From: Marinagarivorans cellulosilyticus
Lineage (GTDB): Bacteria > Pseudomonadota > Gammaproteobacteria > Pseudomonadales > Cellvibrionaceae
Length of the DNA: 64,000 nt
Assembly (NCBI RefSeq): GCF_021655555.1
Contig: NZ_AP023086.1
Coordinates: 868,001 to 932,000, forward strand
Direction: 5' to 3'
Both the position numbers and the translations under genes were made by a program. Under the pieces are notes generated by a model. The model was not told the origin of the DNA. It was given only the letters and a program-made list of their open reading frames with translations, and searched no databases. Positions 33,802 to 42,839 of this stretch are shown piece by piece. How positions within the stretch are numbered: position 1 is the stretch's first letter; each line of letters opens with the position of its first letter.

Positions 33802-34089
33802 ATGAAATCAAAAAAAACGGCTGCAACTGCAGCACTCGCGATGGCGCTTTGCACAATTGCGAGCCTCTCTTTACCCGCGCATGCCGCGGGTAAAGAGAAG
33901 TGCTACGGAATTGCACTGGCAGGCCAGAATGATTGCGGTAATTTGGCGGGCACACATTCATGTGCGGGTCAGGCCAAAGTTGATCACGATCCTGGTGAGT
34001 GGAAGCTTGTCGCCAAGGGTACTTGCGAAGACCTCGGTGGCTTATTAAAAGCCGAAGCCAAAAAGCGCTATAAAGCGCAACAGGGTTAA
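33802..34089 (+). CDS. bufA: bufferin-type RiPP precursor (DUF2282)
   Basis: I start at the ATG at 33802 after AAAGGAG. The 95-residue precursor has a Sec signal peptide (MKSKKTAATAALAMALCTIA to SLPAHA) and a short core with four cysteines: EKCYGIA, NDCGNLAG, HSCAGQAK and GTCEDLGG. This is the DUF2282 pattern of the bufferin family, whose cysteines are converted to thiooxazole-type heterocycles that bind copper in the periplasm. The modification genes (DUF692, DUF2063) are next. A terminator at 34102-34130 follows, so the precursor is probably made in excess of the enzymes. Confidence 0.88.
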   Translation: MKSKKTAATAALAMALCTIASLSLPAHAAGKEKCYGIALAGQNDCGNLAGTHSCAGQAKVDHDPGEWKLVAKGTCEDLGGLLKAEAKKRYKAQQG

Positions 34090-34101
34090 TGAGGCTTGGA
34101 T

Positions 34102-34130
34102 AAGGGGGAGCAGGGTCTCCCCTTTTTTTT
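34102..34130 (+). terminator. intra-operon terminator after the precursor gene
   Basis: GGGGGAG, a short loop and CTCCCC are followed by eight T residues, between bufA and bufB. It probably acts as a partial terminator that sets the precursor-to-enzyme ratio. Confidence 0.75.
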
Positions 34131-34155
34131 GAACCTGTAAAGGAGAGCTCAAAAT

Positions 34156-35067
34156 ATGCAATTTCATAAAGCAGCCAGAAATGCGGCTAGTAGCCCTGCT
34201 TTTGTGGGCGTTGGTTTACGGCATCCTCACTTTAGCGATGCATTAAATGGAGTGGCAGCCGACGCTGGCCAATTGGATTTTATTGAAATACATACCGAAA
34301 ATTTTTTTGCGCAGGGCGGCCCTCTAATACCTCTGATAGACGAATTAGCGGCAAAGTACGCTATTAGCCTGCATGGCACCTCGCTCGGTTTGGGCTCCGC
34401 TTGCGGCATTCCCAAAGCGTATTTGTCTGCACTGGCGTCTCTAAATGATCGGGTTCGTCCCATCATGCTTTCAGATCACGCAAGTTTCAGTTGGGGCGAG
34501 ATTGAGCGTCAAAGTGTCCATGCTGGAGACTTGCTGCCGTTAGAGTTTGGTCCAGAAGGACTTGAGGTGATCGCGAATAATGTCGATGAAGTGCAACAGC
34601 ACTTAGGGCGGCAGTTGCTGGTTGAAAATATTTCGCGTTATTTACCTCTCGTCAATGCGCAAATGTCTGAACAAGAGTTTCTTTCGATATTAGTTGACAA
34701 AACCCAGTGTGGACTACTCATTGATCTTAATAACGTTCTGATTAATGCGCATAACTTTGAAGAAGGCAATGCGCTGAGCAACGCCCAATCATGGTTAGAG
34801 AAAATTCCTAAACAAGCGGTAAAGGAACTGCACTTGGCGGGTTATACCCCTGCGCAGAAGGAATATTTTATTGTGGATGACCATAGCCGTGCTATATCGG
34901 ATGAATGTTGGCAACTTTTTGATTACGCGCTCGAGCGTTTTGGCGCTGTTCCCACCTTGATCGAATGGGATAACGATTTGCCTGAGTGGCAAGTTTTACT
35001 CGCTGAAGCAAAGAAAGCGACTTTGAAAATCGAAACAAAATTTTCCAAGGCGGTGCTCAATGGCTAG
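34156..35067 (+). CDS. bufB: DUF692 RiPP-modifying enzyme (BufB/MbnB type)
   Basis: The 303-residue TIM-barrel protein has the DUF692 signature: VGVGLRHPHFSDALNG, FIEIHTENFFAQGG, LHGTSLGLGSACG, LSDHASFSW and LVENISRYLPL, followed by LIDLNNVLINAHN and ELHLAGYTP. The His/Asp/Glu residues in these segments bind two or three irons in MbnB, which converts Cys to oxazolone-thioamide; BufB makes thiooxazoles in bufferins. A strong AAAGGAG precedes the ATG at 34156. It overlaps the DUF2063 gene by eight bases, matching the usual BufB-BufC heterodimer. Confidence 0.92.
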   Translation: MQFHKAARNAASSPAFVGVGLRHPHFSDALNGVAADAGQLDFIEIHTENFFAQGGPLIPLIDELAAKYAISLHGTSLGLGSACGIPKAYLSALASLNDRVRPIMLSDHASFSWGEIERQSVHAGDLLPLEFGPEGLEVIANNVDEVQQHLGRQLLVENISRYLPLVNAQMSEQEFLSILVDKTQCGLLIDLNNVLINAHNFEEGNALSNAQSWLEKIPKQAVKELHLAGYTPAQKEYFIVDDHSRAISDECWQLFDYALERFGAVPTLIEWDNDLPEWQVLLAEAKKATLKIETKFSKAVLNG

Positions 35068-35890
35068 TACTGTGAATACCGAAGAATTAATTACTGTTAA
35101 AGAGCGCGATGCTGTTCAGCAACTGGCTTTACGGCAAAACGCCTTGATCCATCAAATATTGACTGGAGCACCCTCCCATAACTCAGAGCAGTCAGGCGTC
35201 GCTGTATATCGTGCAAACTTAATAGCGAGTGCTGGCCGAGCATTGTCGCAAAGTTACCCAGTGGCCAGTGCCATGCTCAGTGAAAAAACGATGCATAAGC
35301 TGGCGGCACGTTTATTACAATTCTACCCAATGACTGCAGGCGATTGGGCAACGTGGGGTGCTGAATTAGCACGATATTTAAGTGAAACGTCGTTAATCGA
35401 AGCTCACCCTTATTTGTCTGATATTGCACGGGTGGAGTGGGAGATTCACAGTCGTTCACGTTTACGTGCTCAAAGCTTTGATGCGCTCTCTCTGAAGTGT
35501 CTTAATGAGGATTTAACAAAAGTACACCTAAGTCTGTCTCCGTCTGTGGCACTGATAAAAAGTGAGTTTCACTGTGGCGCAATTTGGCATTCACACCGGT
35601 GGCGTGACGGTGCTATTCATTTCGATAAGGCACTTTTCGAAGAACTGCTTAACAATACGCCATCGACGGGTCACTGGTTAATTCAGAGCCAAGCAGAGCC
35701 TTTTGTTCAGAGTATTGGTCGCCATGAGTTTAACTGGATAAAAGCGATAAAGGCAGGGCTTAGTCTCGATGCGCTTTTAAGTCTTCATCCAAAAATTGAC
35801 TTTGCCGAATGGTTTTCCCGCGCCATAGAAGATCAAATTATTGTTGGTCTTTATTCAACAATTTCTACACGTGATTTAAGCCATCATTAA
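35060..35890 (+). CDS. bufC: DUF2063 partner protein (BufC/MbnC type)
   Basis: The 276-residue protein has the DUF2063 N-terminal domain: AVYRANLIASAGRALSQSYPVASAML, then GDWATWGAELARYLSETSLIEAHPYLSDIARVEWEIHS. It is the accessory protein that presents the precursor to the DUF692 enzyme. The C-terminal half (about 130-276) is a less conserved winged-helix-like region. Its start overlaps the bufB stop, so the proteins are co-translated. Confidence 0.88.
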   Translation: MASTVNTEELITVKERDAVQQLALRQNALIHQILTGAPSHNSEQSGVAVYRANLIASAGRALSQSYPVASAMLSEKTMHKLAARLLQFYPMTAGDWATWGAELARYLSETSLIEAHPYLSDIARVEWEIHSRSRLRAQSFDALSLKCLNEDLTKVHLSLSPSVALIKSEFHCGAIWHSHRWRDGAIHFDKALFEELLNNTPSTGHWLIQSQAEPFVQSIGRHEFNWIKAIKAGLSLDALLSLHPKIDFAEWFSRAIEDQIIVGLYSTISTRDLSHH

Positions 35891-35933
35891 CCCTAAATTA
35901 TTAACATTATGTTTAAAAACTTGAGGAATAAAT

Positions 35934-36395
35934 ATGAACACTATTGCCCACCGAGCCATTAATTTTCATGATAAAGCTGTCGACCTGCTTGCGCGTTCGC
36001 ATTCGGTTGTTGCGGTTTTAGTTAGACTGTACCTAGCACACGTTTTTTTCAATGCAGGATTAACCAAAATTAATGACTGGGAAACGACGCTCTTTCTATT
36101 TGAATACGAATATGCAGTACCACTACTATCCTCCGAAATTTCCGCCTTTTTAGCTACTGCGGCAGAGCTTGTGCTTCCTGTGTTGTTAGTGGCGGGCTTA
36201 CTGACTCGTGTGGCGGCGTTTGGACTATTCGTTTTAAATATTGTCGCTGTTATTAGTTTGCAAGAAATTGCTGTGGCTGCACTTTACCTACATATATTAT
36301 GGGGCATCTTGTTGGCGCAAGTTGTGCTGTACGGTGCGGGTTACTTTGCTTTGTCTCGGCTAGTGTTGAAGCGCTTTCGTAGTACTAAAGTGTAA
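35934..36395 (+). CDS. bufD: DoxX family membrane protein
   Basis: The 153-residue protein has four hydrophobic helices (about 23-45, 70-90, 94-114 and 120-140) and the DoxX signature YLAHVFFNAGLTKINDW at the first helix. DoxX proteins are commonly the last gene of bufferin operons; a role in membrane redox or transport is proposed. It follows bufC after 43 bases and is ended by a strong terminator at 36414-36453. Confidence 0.85.
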   Translation: MNTIAHRAINFHDKAVDLLARSHSVVAVLVRLYLAHVFFNAGLTKINDWETTLFLFEYEYAVPLLSSEISAFLATAAELVLPVLLVAGLLTRVAAFGLFVLNIVAVISLQEIAVAALYLHILWGILLAQVVLYGAGYFALSRLVLKRFRSTKV

Positions 36396-36413
36396 AAGAA
36401 AATTTAAATAAAT

Positions 36414-36453
36414 AAAAAAATAGGCGATGGATTTATTCATCGCCTATTTTTTT
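36414..36453. terminator. bidirectional Rho-independent terminator
   Basis: A 16-base perfect stem (AAAAAAATAGGCGATG and its complement) with an eight-base loop lies between the bufD stop and the convergent DUF1348 gene. The A-run and T-run allow it to work on both strands. Confidence 0.9.
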
Positions 36454-36465
36454 AATCGTAAGCGT

Positions 36466-36930
36466 TTATAACCCAAGTTCTGATAGGCTGGGATAATCAT
36501 CGGGGCGCTTACCCTGAGGCCAGCGGAATTTTCGATCAGTTTCTTCAATGGCTAAGTCATTAATCGACGCGTAGCGTTTTTGCATTAAGCCGTCGGCACC
36601 AAACTCCCAGTTCTCATTGCCATAGGATCGAAACCAATTACCTTCGTCGTCGTGCCATTCGTATGCATAACGCACAGCAATGCGATTATCGGTAAATGCC
36701 CAAAGCTCTTTTATGAGTCGGTATTCATGCTCTTTTGCCCATTTTTCTTCGAGAAAAGCTTGGGCCTCCTCGCGGTTATTTACAAAGGTTGAGCGGTTGC
36801 GCCATTGGGTATCGGCAGAATAGGCTTGTGCGACAGCCTCGGCATTGCGGCTATTCCAGCCATTTTCGGCCATGCGGATTTTTTGCTTTGCGGAATCTTC
36901 GTCGAATGGGGGGAGTGGGGGGCGTGCCAT
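36466..36930 (-). CDS. nuclear transport factor 2-like protein, DUF1348 family
   Basis: The 154-residue protein has the compact SnoaL/NTF2-like fold and the DUF1348 pattern: AENGWNSRNAEAVAQAYSADTQWRNRSTFV, FLEEKWAKEHEYRLIKELWAF, and the C-terminal FRWPQGKRPDDYPSLSELGL. The biochemical role of the family is unclear; many are small stress-response proteins. It is a single gene, convergent with the bufferin operon and separated from the FMN protein gene by 120 bases. Confidence 0.85.
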   Translation of the reverse strand: MARPPLPPFDEDSAKQKIRMAENGWNSRNAEAVAQAYSADTQWRNRSTFVNNREEAQAFLEEKWAKEHEYRLIKELWAFTDNRIAVRYAYEWHDDEGNWFRSYGNENWEFGADGLMQKRYASINDLAIEETDRKFRWPQGKRPDDYPSLSELGL

Positions 36931-37049
36931 GGTGATTCTCCTGCTCAGTAATATTTAAGGATTAAATGAGTTTGTGAAAAAAGGTGGAGCTATATTAAAA
37001 AATTAAGTAATTCGATAACCTTGTTGGGTATGTCGGTGTTGTAAGCAAG

Positions 37050-38060
37050 TTATGGGATAGCAATGTTTGACGGCCAATCGCCGGTTGTTTTTGTCGTGGG
37101 TGAGGTCTGAACGAGCTTAGCCGAAAAGCCCAATGCCCTAGGCATTTTTAAACCTTTCTCTAGGCAAAAACGCCAACCCCGGTCAGCACCTTTAAAGTCC
37201 CTAATCGTACTATCGTCTTCCGTTAATAGCTCGACTCGGCCGGTTAACATCAATAGATCACCGGTGACAAAGTTTGGAAACACAAGCCCAGCTTTGGGGT
37301 TGAGCAAAAAATTCCCGAGTGTGTTGAAATGGAAATTACCGGCAAAATCGGGAATGGTCAGGGTATTACCCTCGATCTTTACAAAACCGGGTTTGCCTCC
37401 CCGGTGGGATACATCGACCCCTTGATTCGCTTGCGGCATTTTCGCATCTACCGTTGTTGAGCTTGCCACAAAAAATGTGTCTGCTGTTTGAATAAACGCC
37501 TGGGCGGCGAAGTCCAGCGTGGTTATCTCAGTGGGTCTGTTGGGGGCCTGGCTCGCTATAGTCGAGTTATCAAACTGCAATTCTCGCGTGTGTATGTATT
37601 TGGGGCAATTACCAAAAGCTTGGTCGACTTCGAGCGTCGCAGAGCCATCACTATGCGTTGCGATCCTGCCGTTGAGCCGATTTCGACGCCGCGTATTGAG
37701 CTCTATGCCTAACAGGGCTATTGGGCTATTGGGTTGAGTGAGTGTTCTAGTCAAGGGGTCTTTTCGATCGACGAGGCGCTGAATTGCTTGGCTAGATAGA
37801 TGCAGTTGTGTACTGGTTGGCGAGTGCGCAAATCCTGGTTGTCCACTGACCACCGAGGCCCACGGCCAGCCCAATTCATCAATACCGCCGGCCACCAAAA
37901 AAGGCAGTTGCCCGTAAAAGGTGCGGTGTTGTTCCGGCATGTAAGGGCGAATAACGCGCTTGCCAATCGCTGCCATTTTTTCGCGCATGCCAAGGCGCTC
38001 CTGCAGGCGTTGTTCTCCTGCGTGAAAGGGGGCGTCTATTCGATGCTCAGTGTTTTCCAA
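37050..38060 (-). CDS. pyridoxamine 5'-phosphate oxidase-like FMN-binding protein
   Basis: The 336-residue protein has a split-barrel flavin fold: FYGQLPFLVAGGIDELGWPWASVVSGQPGF in the first half and GGKPGFVKIEGNTLTIPDFAGNFHFNTLGNFLLNPKAGLVFPNF in the second. The family includes heme-utilisation and F420/FMN-type reductases. The substrate is unknown. It lies about 100 bases downstream of the GST gene on the same strand, so the two are probably co-transcribed. Confidence 0.8.
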   Translation of the reverse strand: MENTEHRIDAPFHAGEQRLQERLGMREKMAAIGKRVIRPYMPEQHRTFYGQLPFLVAGGIDELGWPWASVVSGQPGFAHSPTSTQLHLSSQAIQRLVDRKDPLTRTLTQPNSPIALLGIELNTRRRNRLNGRIATHSDGSATLEVDQAFGNCPKYIHTRELQFDNSTIASQAPNRPTEITTLDFAAQAFIQTADTFFVASSTTVDAKMPQANQGVDVSHRGGKPGFVKIEGNTLTIPDFAGNFHFNTLGNFLLNPKAGLVFPNFVTGDLLMLTGRVELLTEDDSTIRDFKGADRGWRFCLEKGLKMPRALGFSAKLVQTSPTTKTTGDWPSNIAIP

Positions 38061-38166
38061 AGTGTGCTCCCAAAAGATTCACTTCTAAGTAATGAAACGG
38101 AACTGACAGGCTTAACCCCTCAGGTTGAGGCGCTTAACCCTGCCAGAGCATCTACGCTCGCTTTGT

Positions 38167-38787
38167 TTATGCCGCTAGACCTACCGCTGTGCTTTTCATA
38201 GGAATAAAGCCTTCAAGGGCCTCGATGCCTGCGAGCCAGCGTTTAATTTCGGGGTATTCGGCCAAGTCAACATTGCCTTCGGGGGCGTGGGCGGTATAGG
38301 TATAGAGTGCAAAATCCGCAATGGTCAGGTGATCCCCCACTAGGCTGCCGCGGCTGGCAAGGTGTTGGTTGAGCTTTGCGAACAGATTGTGCGCGCGACT
38401 AATTGCCAGCTGCGCATCCAGCGGTGCACCGAATACGGTTATCAAGCGCGCCGTTGCGGGCCCAAAGGCTAGCTCACCGGCCGCAAAGCTTAAAAACTGT
38501 TGCACTTGTGCTTCCTGCACGGGGTCCTTAGGTAAATATTGGGGGGCATATTTCTTTGCGAGGTAAAACAAAATGGCATTGGAGTCGGCTAGCGTGATAT
38601 CACCGTCTTGTATTACGGGTACCTGACCGAAAGGGTTAAGGTTTAAAAATGGTGCTTGGCGTTGTTCACCCGCGGCGAGGTCTACGTCAATGACCTCGTG
38701 TGGAATGCCAGCGACGCTGGCAAAAAGGCGCACGCGATGGGCGTGGCCGGATAGGGGAAAGCTGTAGATTTTTAGGGGTTGGCTCAT
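38167..38787 (-). CDS. glutathione S-transferase family protein
   Basis: I start at the ATG at 38785-38787 (MSQPLKIYSFPLSGHAHRVRL), the normal N-terminus; the open frame extends 24 residues further without support. The thioredoxin-like N-domain contains NPFGQVPVIQDGDITLADSNAI (glutathione binding, cis-Pro) and the C-domain the helix HLTIADFALYTYTA. The enzyme conjugates or reduces electrophiles with glutathione. A LysR gene is divergent from it at 39037, and the FMN protein gene lies downstream; the three look like a small detoxification unit. Confidence 0.88.
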   Translation of the reverse strand: MSQPLKIYSFPLSGHAHRVRLFASVAGIPHEVIDVDLAAGEQRQAPFLNLNPFGQVPVIQDGDITLADSNAILFYLAKKYAPQYLPKDPVQEAQVQQFLSFAAGELAFGPATARLITVFGAPLDAQLAISRAHNLFAKLNQHLASRGSLVGDHLTIADFALYTYTAHAPEGNVDLAEYPEIKRWLAGIEALEGFIPMKSTAVGLAA

Positions 38788-39036
38788 GGTGCTACCTTTT
38801 TTATGAGGCTGCGCTATATGCTTACTGAGTGACTTATTCCGAATAAGCAGAGTAAACATGTGGCAAGGTTTTACGGACTAGTTTACGAACAAAGATCGCG
38901 ATCGACTCTCGGAAGTCGAAGCAAAGACTGCCTCGGCGTCGTCGCTTGATTTCCATAATAGAAAAACTTTTATCAAATGATAATGCCCTAGAAGTGGGTA
39001 TAATTATGCACAAAACGTACATAATAGGAGGGCGTG

Positions 39037-39921
39037 ATGGATACCCTAGAGGGCATGCGTGTTTTTATTGCGGTTGCGCGCAAACAGTCGTTTACCGGTG
39101 GCGCAAAGGTTTTAGGGATAAGTACAAAGCTGGCGAGCAAGTATGTTGCCCAGTTGGAAGCCAAGCTGAGTGCGCAACTATTTAACCGAACCACGCGCAG
39201 TGTATCGCTGACCGCAACCGGCGCATCTTACTTAGAGCGCTGCAGCGCCATTGTGGACCAGTTGGATGAATTGGAAGATCTTGTGCAGCAGCGCCAAGCG
39301 GAGCTTGCCGGCCCCATCCGCATTACCGCGCCCACGGGCTTTGGTAGTCATCAGCTTATTCAGGCGCTTAACCCCTTTCAGCTTGCCAACCCTAAGGTTG
39401 AGATCGACTTACATTTATCCGATCAGCGGGTAGCGATTGTCGAAGAGGGATTCGACTTAGCCGTGCGTTTTGGTGCCTTAGAGGATTCCACATTAATTGC
39501 GCGCAAATTAATGAATATGCGTGTGGTGACTTTTGCATCGCCTGCTTATCTTGCGCAGCACGGCACGCCGCGTACGCCTGAAGAGCTAAGCGAACACAAT
39601 TGTGTTATTTCTAAGGCGGCCACACACCCTTATCATTGGAAGTTCAATAATACTGGCAAAACCCTAACGGTGGTGGTGAGTGGCTCTCATCAGGCCAACG
39701 CTCCGCGGGCAGTAGCACATATGGTGGCTGGGGGTATTGGTATTAGCCGCGGGCCGTTGTACAGTGTTGCCCCGTTTTTAAAGTCGGGGCAATTGCAATT
39801 AGTGTTGGAAGACTATGAGCGTGAAGGCTTTTCTTTATATGCCGTTTACCCTACCAGCCGCCACTTAACAGCACGCATTCGCGCTTTGATAGACCACCTT
39901 GTGGATTATTTTTCTCAGTAA
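39037..39921 (+). CDS. LysR family transcriptional regulator
   Basis: I start at the ATG at 39037, five bases after AGGAGG; a GTG one codon earlier is too close to it. The HTH is at residues 3-60 (LEGMRVFIAVARKQSFTGGAKVLGISTKLASKYVAQLEAKLSAQLF), and the effector domain starts at about 90 (GPIRITAPTGFGSHQLIQALNPF). This is the CrgA/DhaR-like branch. It is divergent from the GST gene and probably controls it. Confidence 0.88.
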   Translation: MDTLEGMRVFIAVARKQSFTGGAKVLGISTKLASKYVAQLEAKLSAQLFNRTTRSVSLTATGASYLERCSAIVDQLDELEDLVQQRQAELAGPIRITAPTGFGSHQLIQALNPFQLANPKVEIDLHLSDQRVAIVEEGFDLAVRFGALEDSTLIARKLMNMRVVTFASPAYLAQHGTPRTPEELSEHNCVISKAATHPYHWKFNNTGKTLTVVVSGSHQANAPRAVAHMVAGGIGISRGPLYSVAPFLKSGQLQLVLEDYEREGFSLYAVYPTSRHLTARIRALIDHLVDYFSQ

Positions 39922-40008
39922 AATGTTGCGTGTTTTACCTTTTTCGATACCAAAAAGGTTGGATATCTAAAACCAAGTAAGCGGGAACGTCATCACTTGC
40001 GCGCACCC

Positions 40009-40038
40009 AAAAATCACTATTTTTTTGAGGCGCCCTTA
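40009..40038 (+). repeat. dispersed repeat R1, 3' part only
   Basis: AAAAATCACTATTTTTTTGA followed by GGCGCCCTTA matches the end of the full repeat at 31738-31835. It lies between the LysR and GlxA-type genes. Confidence 0.5.
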
Positions 40039-40138
40039 ATGCAGAATTGGCTATCAAACATAATGGCGTAAGTCAGCTAAAGAGTATCTGGCGTTGCATT
40101 CAAATTTGACCTTATGGCCTGTGGTTAGGAGAAGATAT

Positions 40139-41176
40139 TCATTGAATATTTACGCAGGCACCAACTTTTTGAAAGCGCTGCCGATATTGGCTGGGGCTAA
40201 TAGCTGTTGAGCGTTTAAATAAACGCCTAAATGAATTGGGGTCATCATAGCCAACGTTGCTGGCAATTATATCGATGGGGTCGTTGCTGGCTTCAAGCAT
40301 TTGCTTTGCTTCTTCGATGCGTAGCGTTTGCACATACTCTAATGGCGCAAATCCGGTGGCTTTATTGAAACGACGTTTAAAGGTTCTCGGGTTCAATCCA
40401 GAATGTTTAATCATTTCGCTTACGGGGTTTTGCACTTCGTAGTTGTTGGCAACCCATAGCTGGCATTGGGCCACGACTTCGTCTTCGTGTGGCTTTGGGC
40501 GCGTCATCGCACTGAAGGGGAGTTGCCCATCATTACGGTCACCGAATAAAAATATTTTAGCGATACGCCTTGCTTCTTCGTTGCCACAGAAGTGCGCAAT
40601 TAAATACAAGGATAAGTCTGACCAAGATGCCGAGCCACCAGAGGTGATAATTCTATCTTCCGGTTGCCCGGGTAAAAGTACGTGCTCTGGCATTAGATTT
40701 ACCTTGGGGTAGTATTGTGCAAAAAGCTCGCTTACGCTCCAGTGCGTCGTAGCATTCTTCTCGTCTAATAACCCTGTTTCTGCCAATAAAATTGAACCCG
40801 AGCACACGGAGCAAATAATTGCTCCACGTTGATGCTGCGTTTTAATCCATTGAACCTCTTCCGCCCAAAGGCCATGCAGTGGCTGCTCAAGATCTAAGTA
40901 GAGATCCCCTGCGATAATCACGTCGGGGTTATCTGTTTCGCTGAATGGGCTATCGACCAAAATCGGAGCGCCCTGGTTGGTAACCAGTAACCCACTGCTT
41001 CGCCCTGCAATGGACACCGCGATTTGCGGTGTATGCGCTTGCCTACCTGTCATCAATTGCCACATTGTTCCCACGCAGGAAAACACTTCGTGTAATCCAT
41101 AGAGCACGGCGGCGGAGGTCTCCTGGGTGGCTAGCAGGCTAATTTTCAGTGGGTGGCGGCGAAATGTATTTGGCAT
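40139..41176 (-). CDS. GlxA-type AraC regulator (DJ-1/PfpI + AraC HTH)
   Basis: I start at the ATG at 41174-41176 (MPNTFRRHPLKISLLATQET). The N-terminal domain is DJ-1/PfpI-like, with the nucleophile-elbow Cys in IICSVCSGSILLAETGLLD. The C-terminal AraC domain has two HTHs (NPVSEMIKHSGLNPRTFKRRFNKATGFAPLEYVQTLRIEEAKQML and GYDDPNSFRRLFKRSTAISPSQYRQRF). Such regulators sense small metabolites. It is divergent from the interrupted lipoprotein gene at 41295, which it may control. Confidence 0.87.
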   Translation of the reverse strand: MPNTFRRHPLKISLLATQETSAAVLYGLHEVFSCVGTMWQLMTGRQAHTPQIAVSIAGRSSGLLVTNQGAPILVDSPFSETDNPDVIIAGDLYLDLEQPLHGLWAEEVQWIKTQHQRGAIICSVCSGSILLAETGLLDEKNATTHWSVSELFAQYYPKVNLMPEHVLLPGQPEDRIITSGGSASWSDLSLYLIAHFCGNEEARRIAKIFLFGDRNDGQLPFSAMTRPKPHEDEVVAQCQLWVANNYEVQNPVSEMIKHSGLNPRTFKRRFNKATGFAPLEYVQTLRIEEAKQMLEASNDPIDIIASNVGYDDPNSFRRLFKRSTAISPSQYRQRFQKVGACVNIQ

Positions 41177-41475
41177 GGCTGGCAATTTGTCATATTTGCC
41201 CCGTTATTGTCAATTATGCGCCTAACAGGTTTTTGGTTTTATCCCTCAATATGCGCTCCTTCAACTAATTACAGAGAATTTAAAGGGAATCGCTATGTTT
41301 AAGGCTTCAAGAAGGCGCTTAGTGGGTGCTGCCATGGTGGGTGCAGGTACAGTTATGAGTGGCTGCGGGCTTCAAAAAGCGGGTAATCAAAGCCTGCACA
41401 AGGGGCGAGTTTTGTTGGGGCAAGTTCCTGATTTGCCGAAGGGATTAATTGATGCCGTTAACTTTCCACTTATTG

Positions 41476-41483
41476 ATGCTATT
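41476..41483 (+). repeat. 8-bp target duplication ATGCTATT of the ISL3 element
   Basis: The same eight bases follow the IS at 42840-42847, as is typical of ISL3 family insertions. Confidence 0.92.
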
Positions 41484-42839
41484 GGGTCTTCTCCGCTTTA
41501 GTGAGGTAAAAAGAGATGCTAAGACCCGCCATATCCGTTGAAATGTAAGGTTCTCACGCCACTACACTTAAACGAATATATGAGCCTTAACATCTCCAGC
41601 AAAATTTTGAGCCTTCCTGGTCAGCGTGTCAAACAAGTTCAGCATGACTTGGCCCTGCAAAGATTGACTATACACTGCAAGCGAGACCGTCGTTATAGAG
41701 CGATTGACCCGTCAAGTAATGAGGCGGCCAACATCAACCGATACTTGCGCAGAACGATCCGTGATGTCCCTTTGTGTGGCTTCGAGTGCTATTTGGAAGT
41801 TGAGCTCGCTCAAGTTGTGACGACTTGCGGTAGGCGTCTAATGGAGGCTTGCGAATTTGTCGATACAGGCAATCGCTATACTCAAAGATTTTGCCAGTTG
41901 GTGAGCGGATTGTGTCGCCATATGAGTATCAGCACGGTCAGTCGGCACCTAAAGCTACGATGGGAAACGGTGAAAAATATGGATAAATTTCACCTAGAGA
42001 AAACGTTGCCTGCACTTAATCCTGAAAAATTAATTGACTTAAAATATCTTGGGGTCGATGAAGTCGCTAGAGCCAAAGGCCATGATTATATGACGGTGAT
42101 TTATGACATGGAATCCGGTCATTTAATTGGCGTTGAGACAGGCCGTAAAGCCGAGGTGTTGACAGCGTTTCTAAAGCGCTTACCAGCACAAACCGCTGAA
42201 AACATAGAGGCGGTAGCCATGGATATGGGGCCAGCCTATCAAAAATCGGTACGCGAATGCTTGCCTAATGCTGACATTGTTTTCGATCGGTTTCATGTGA
42301 TGCAAAACTACAGTAAAGCCATGAGCAATCAGCGTAGGATCGAGTTCAGAAAGGCGGATCGCGCAGGCAAAGAGCAGCTTAAAGGTACCCACTACCTGTT
42401 GTTAAAAAATGCCGACAAGTTAAATGATAAACAAGCCAATAAACTCCAGACATTGCTCGAAAATAATTCCAATATCAATACACTTTATATACTCAAAGAG
42501 CAGCTCCAAGCTTTGTGGAATGCAGGGAATTATGACGCCATGATGAATGCATTGGAGCAGTGGTGCGACATCGCGGAACAGACGAATATGCTCTATCTCA
42601 AGAAATTTGCAAAGTCACTAAGGAAGCATAGCGTAGGCATTTGTAACTACGGAAAACACGGGCTGACTAGCGCCAGAATTGAAGCCGGCAATGTCAGCAT
42701 TGGCATGATTCGCAAGCGAGCAAGAGGCATCAAGGATACCGAGTACTTCAAGCTAAAAATAAGGCAATCATCGATGCCTGACGAGCAATCCATGTTCTAT
42801 GGAAGCCACTAGATCACCTCACTAAAGCGGAGAAGAGCC
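41484..42839 (+). mobile_element. ISL3 family insertion sequence, 1356 bp
   Basis: The left end GGGTCTTCTCCGCTTTAGTG and the right end (reverse complement GGCTCTTCTCCGCTTTAGTG) are inverted repeats that extend to GAGGT with a single mismatch at base 3. The GGCTCTTC-type tip and 8-bp duplication are ISL3 hallmarks. The element looks complete. Confidence 0.93.
41583..42812 (+). CDS. ISL3 family transposase
   Basis: I prefer the ATG at 41583 (MSLNISSKILSLPGQRVKQV), giving about 409 residues; an earlier TTG-type start at 41538 adds 15 residues. The DDE triad is visible in LGVDEVARAKGHDYMTVIYD, VAMDMGPAYQKSVRECLPNADIVFDRFHVMQ and the C-terminal IEAGNVSIGMIRKRARGIKDTEYFKLKIRQ. The family N-terminal zinc-binding region is reduced: it keeps few cysteines. 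The gene is intact, so the element may still be mobile. Confidence 0.92.
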   Translation, partial: SLNISSKILSLPGQRVKQVQHDLALQRLTIHCKRDRRYRAIDPSSNEAANINRYLRRTIRDVPLCGFECYLEVELAQVVTTCGRRLMEACEFVDTGNRYTQRFCQLVSGLCRHMSISTVSRHLKLRWETVKNMDKFHLEKTLPALNPEKLIDLKYLGVDEVARAKGHDYMTVIYDMESGHLIGVETGRKAEVLTAFLKRLPAQTAENIEAVAMDMGPAYQKSVRECLPNADIVFDRFHVMQNYSKAMSNQRRIEFRKADRAGKEQLKGTHYLLLKNADKLNDKQANKLQTLLENNSNINTLYILKEQLQALWNAGNYDAMMNALEQWCDIAEQTNMLYLKKFAKSLRKHSVGICNYGKHGLTSARIEAGNVSIGMIRKRARGIKDTEYFKLKIRQSSMPDEQSMFYGSH

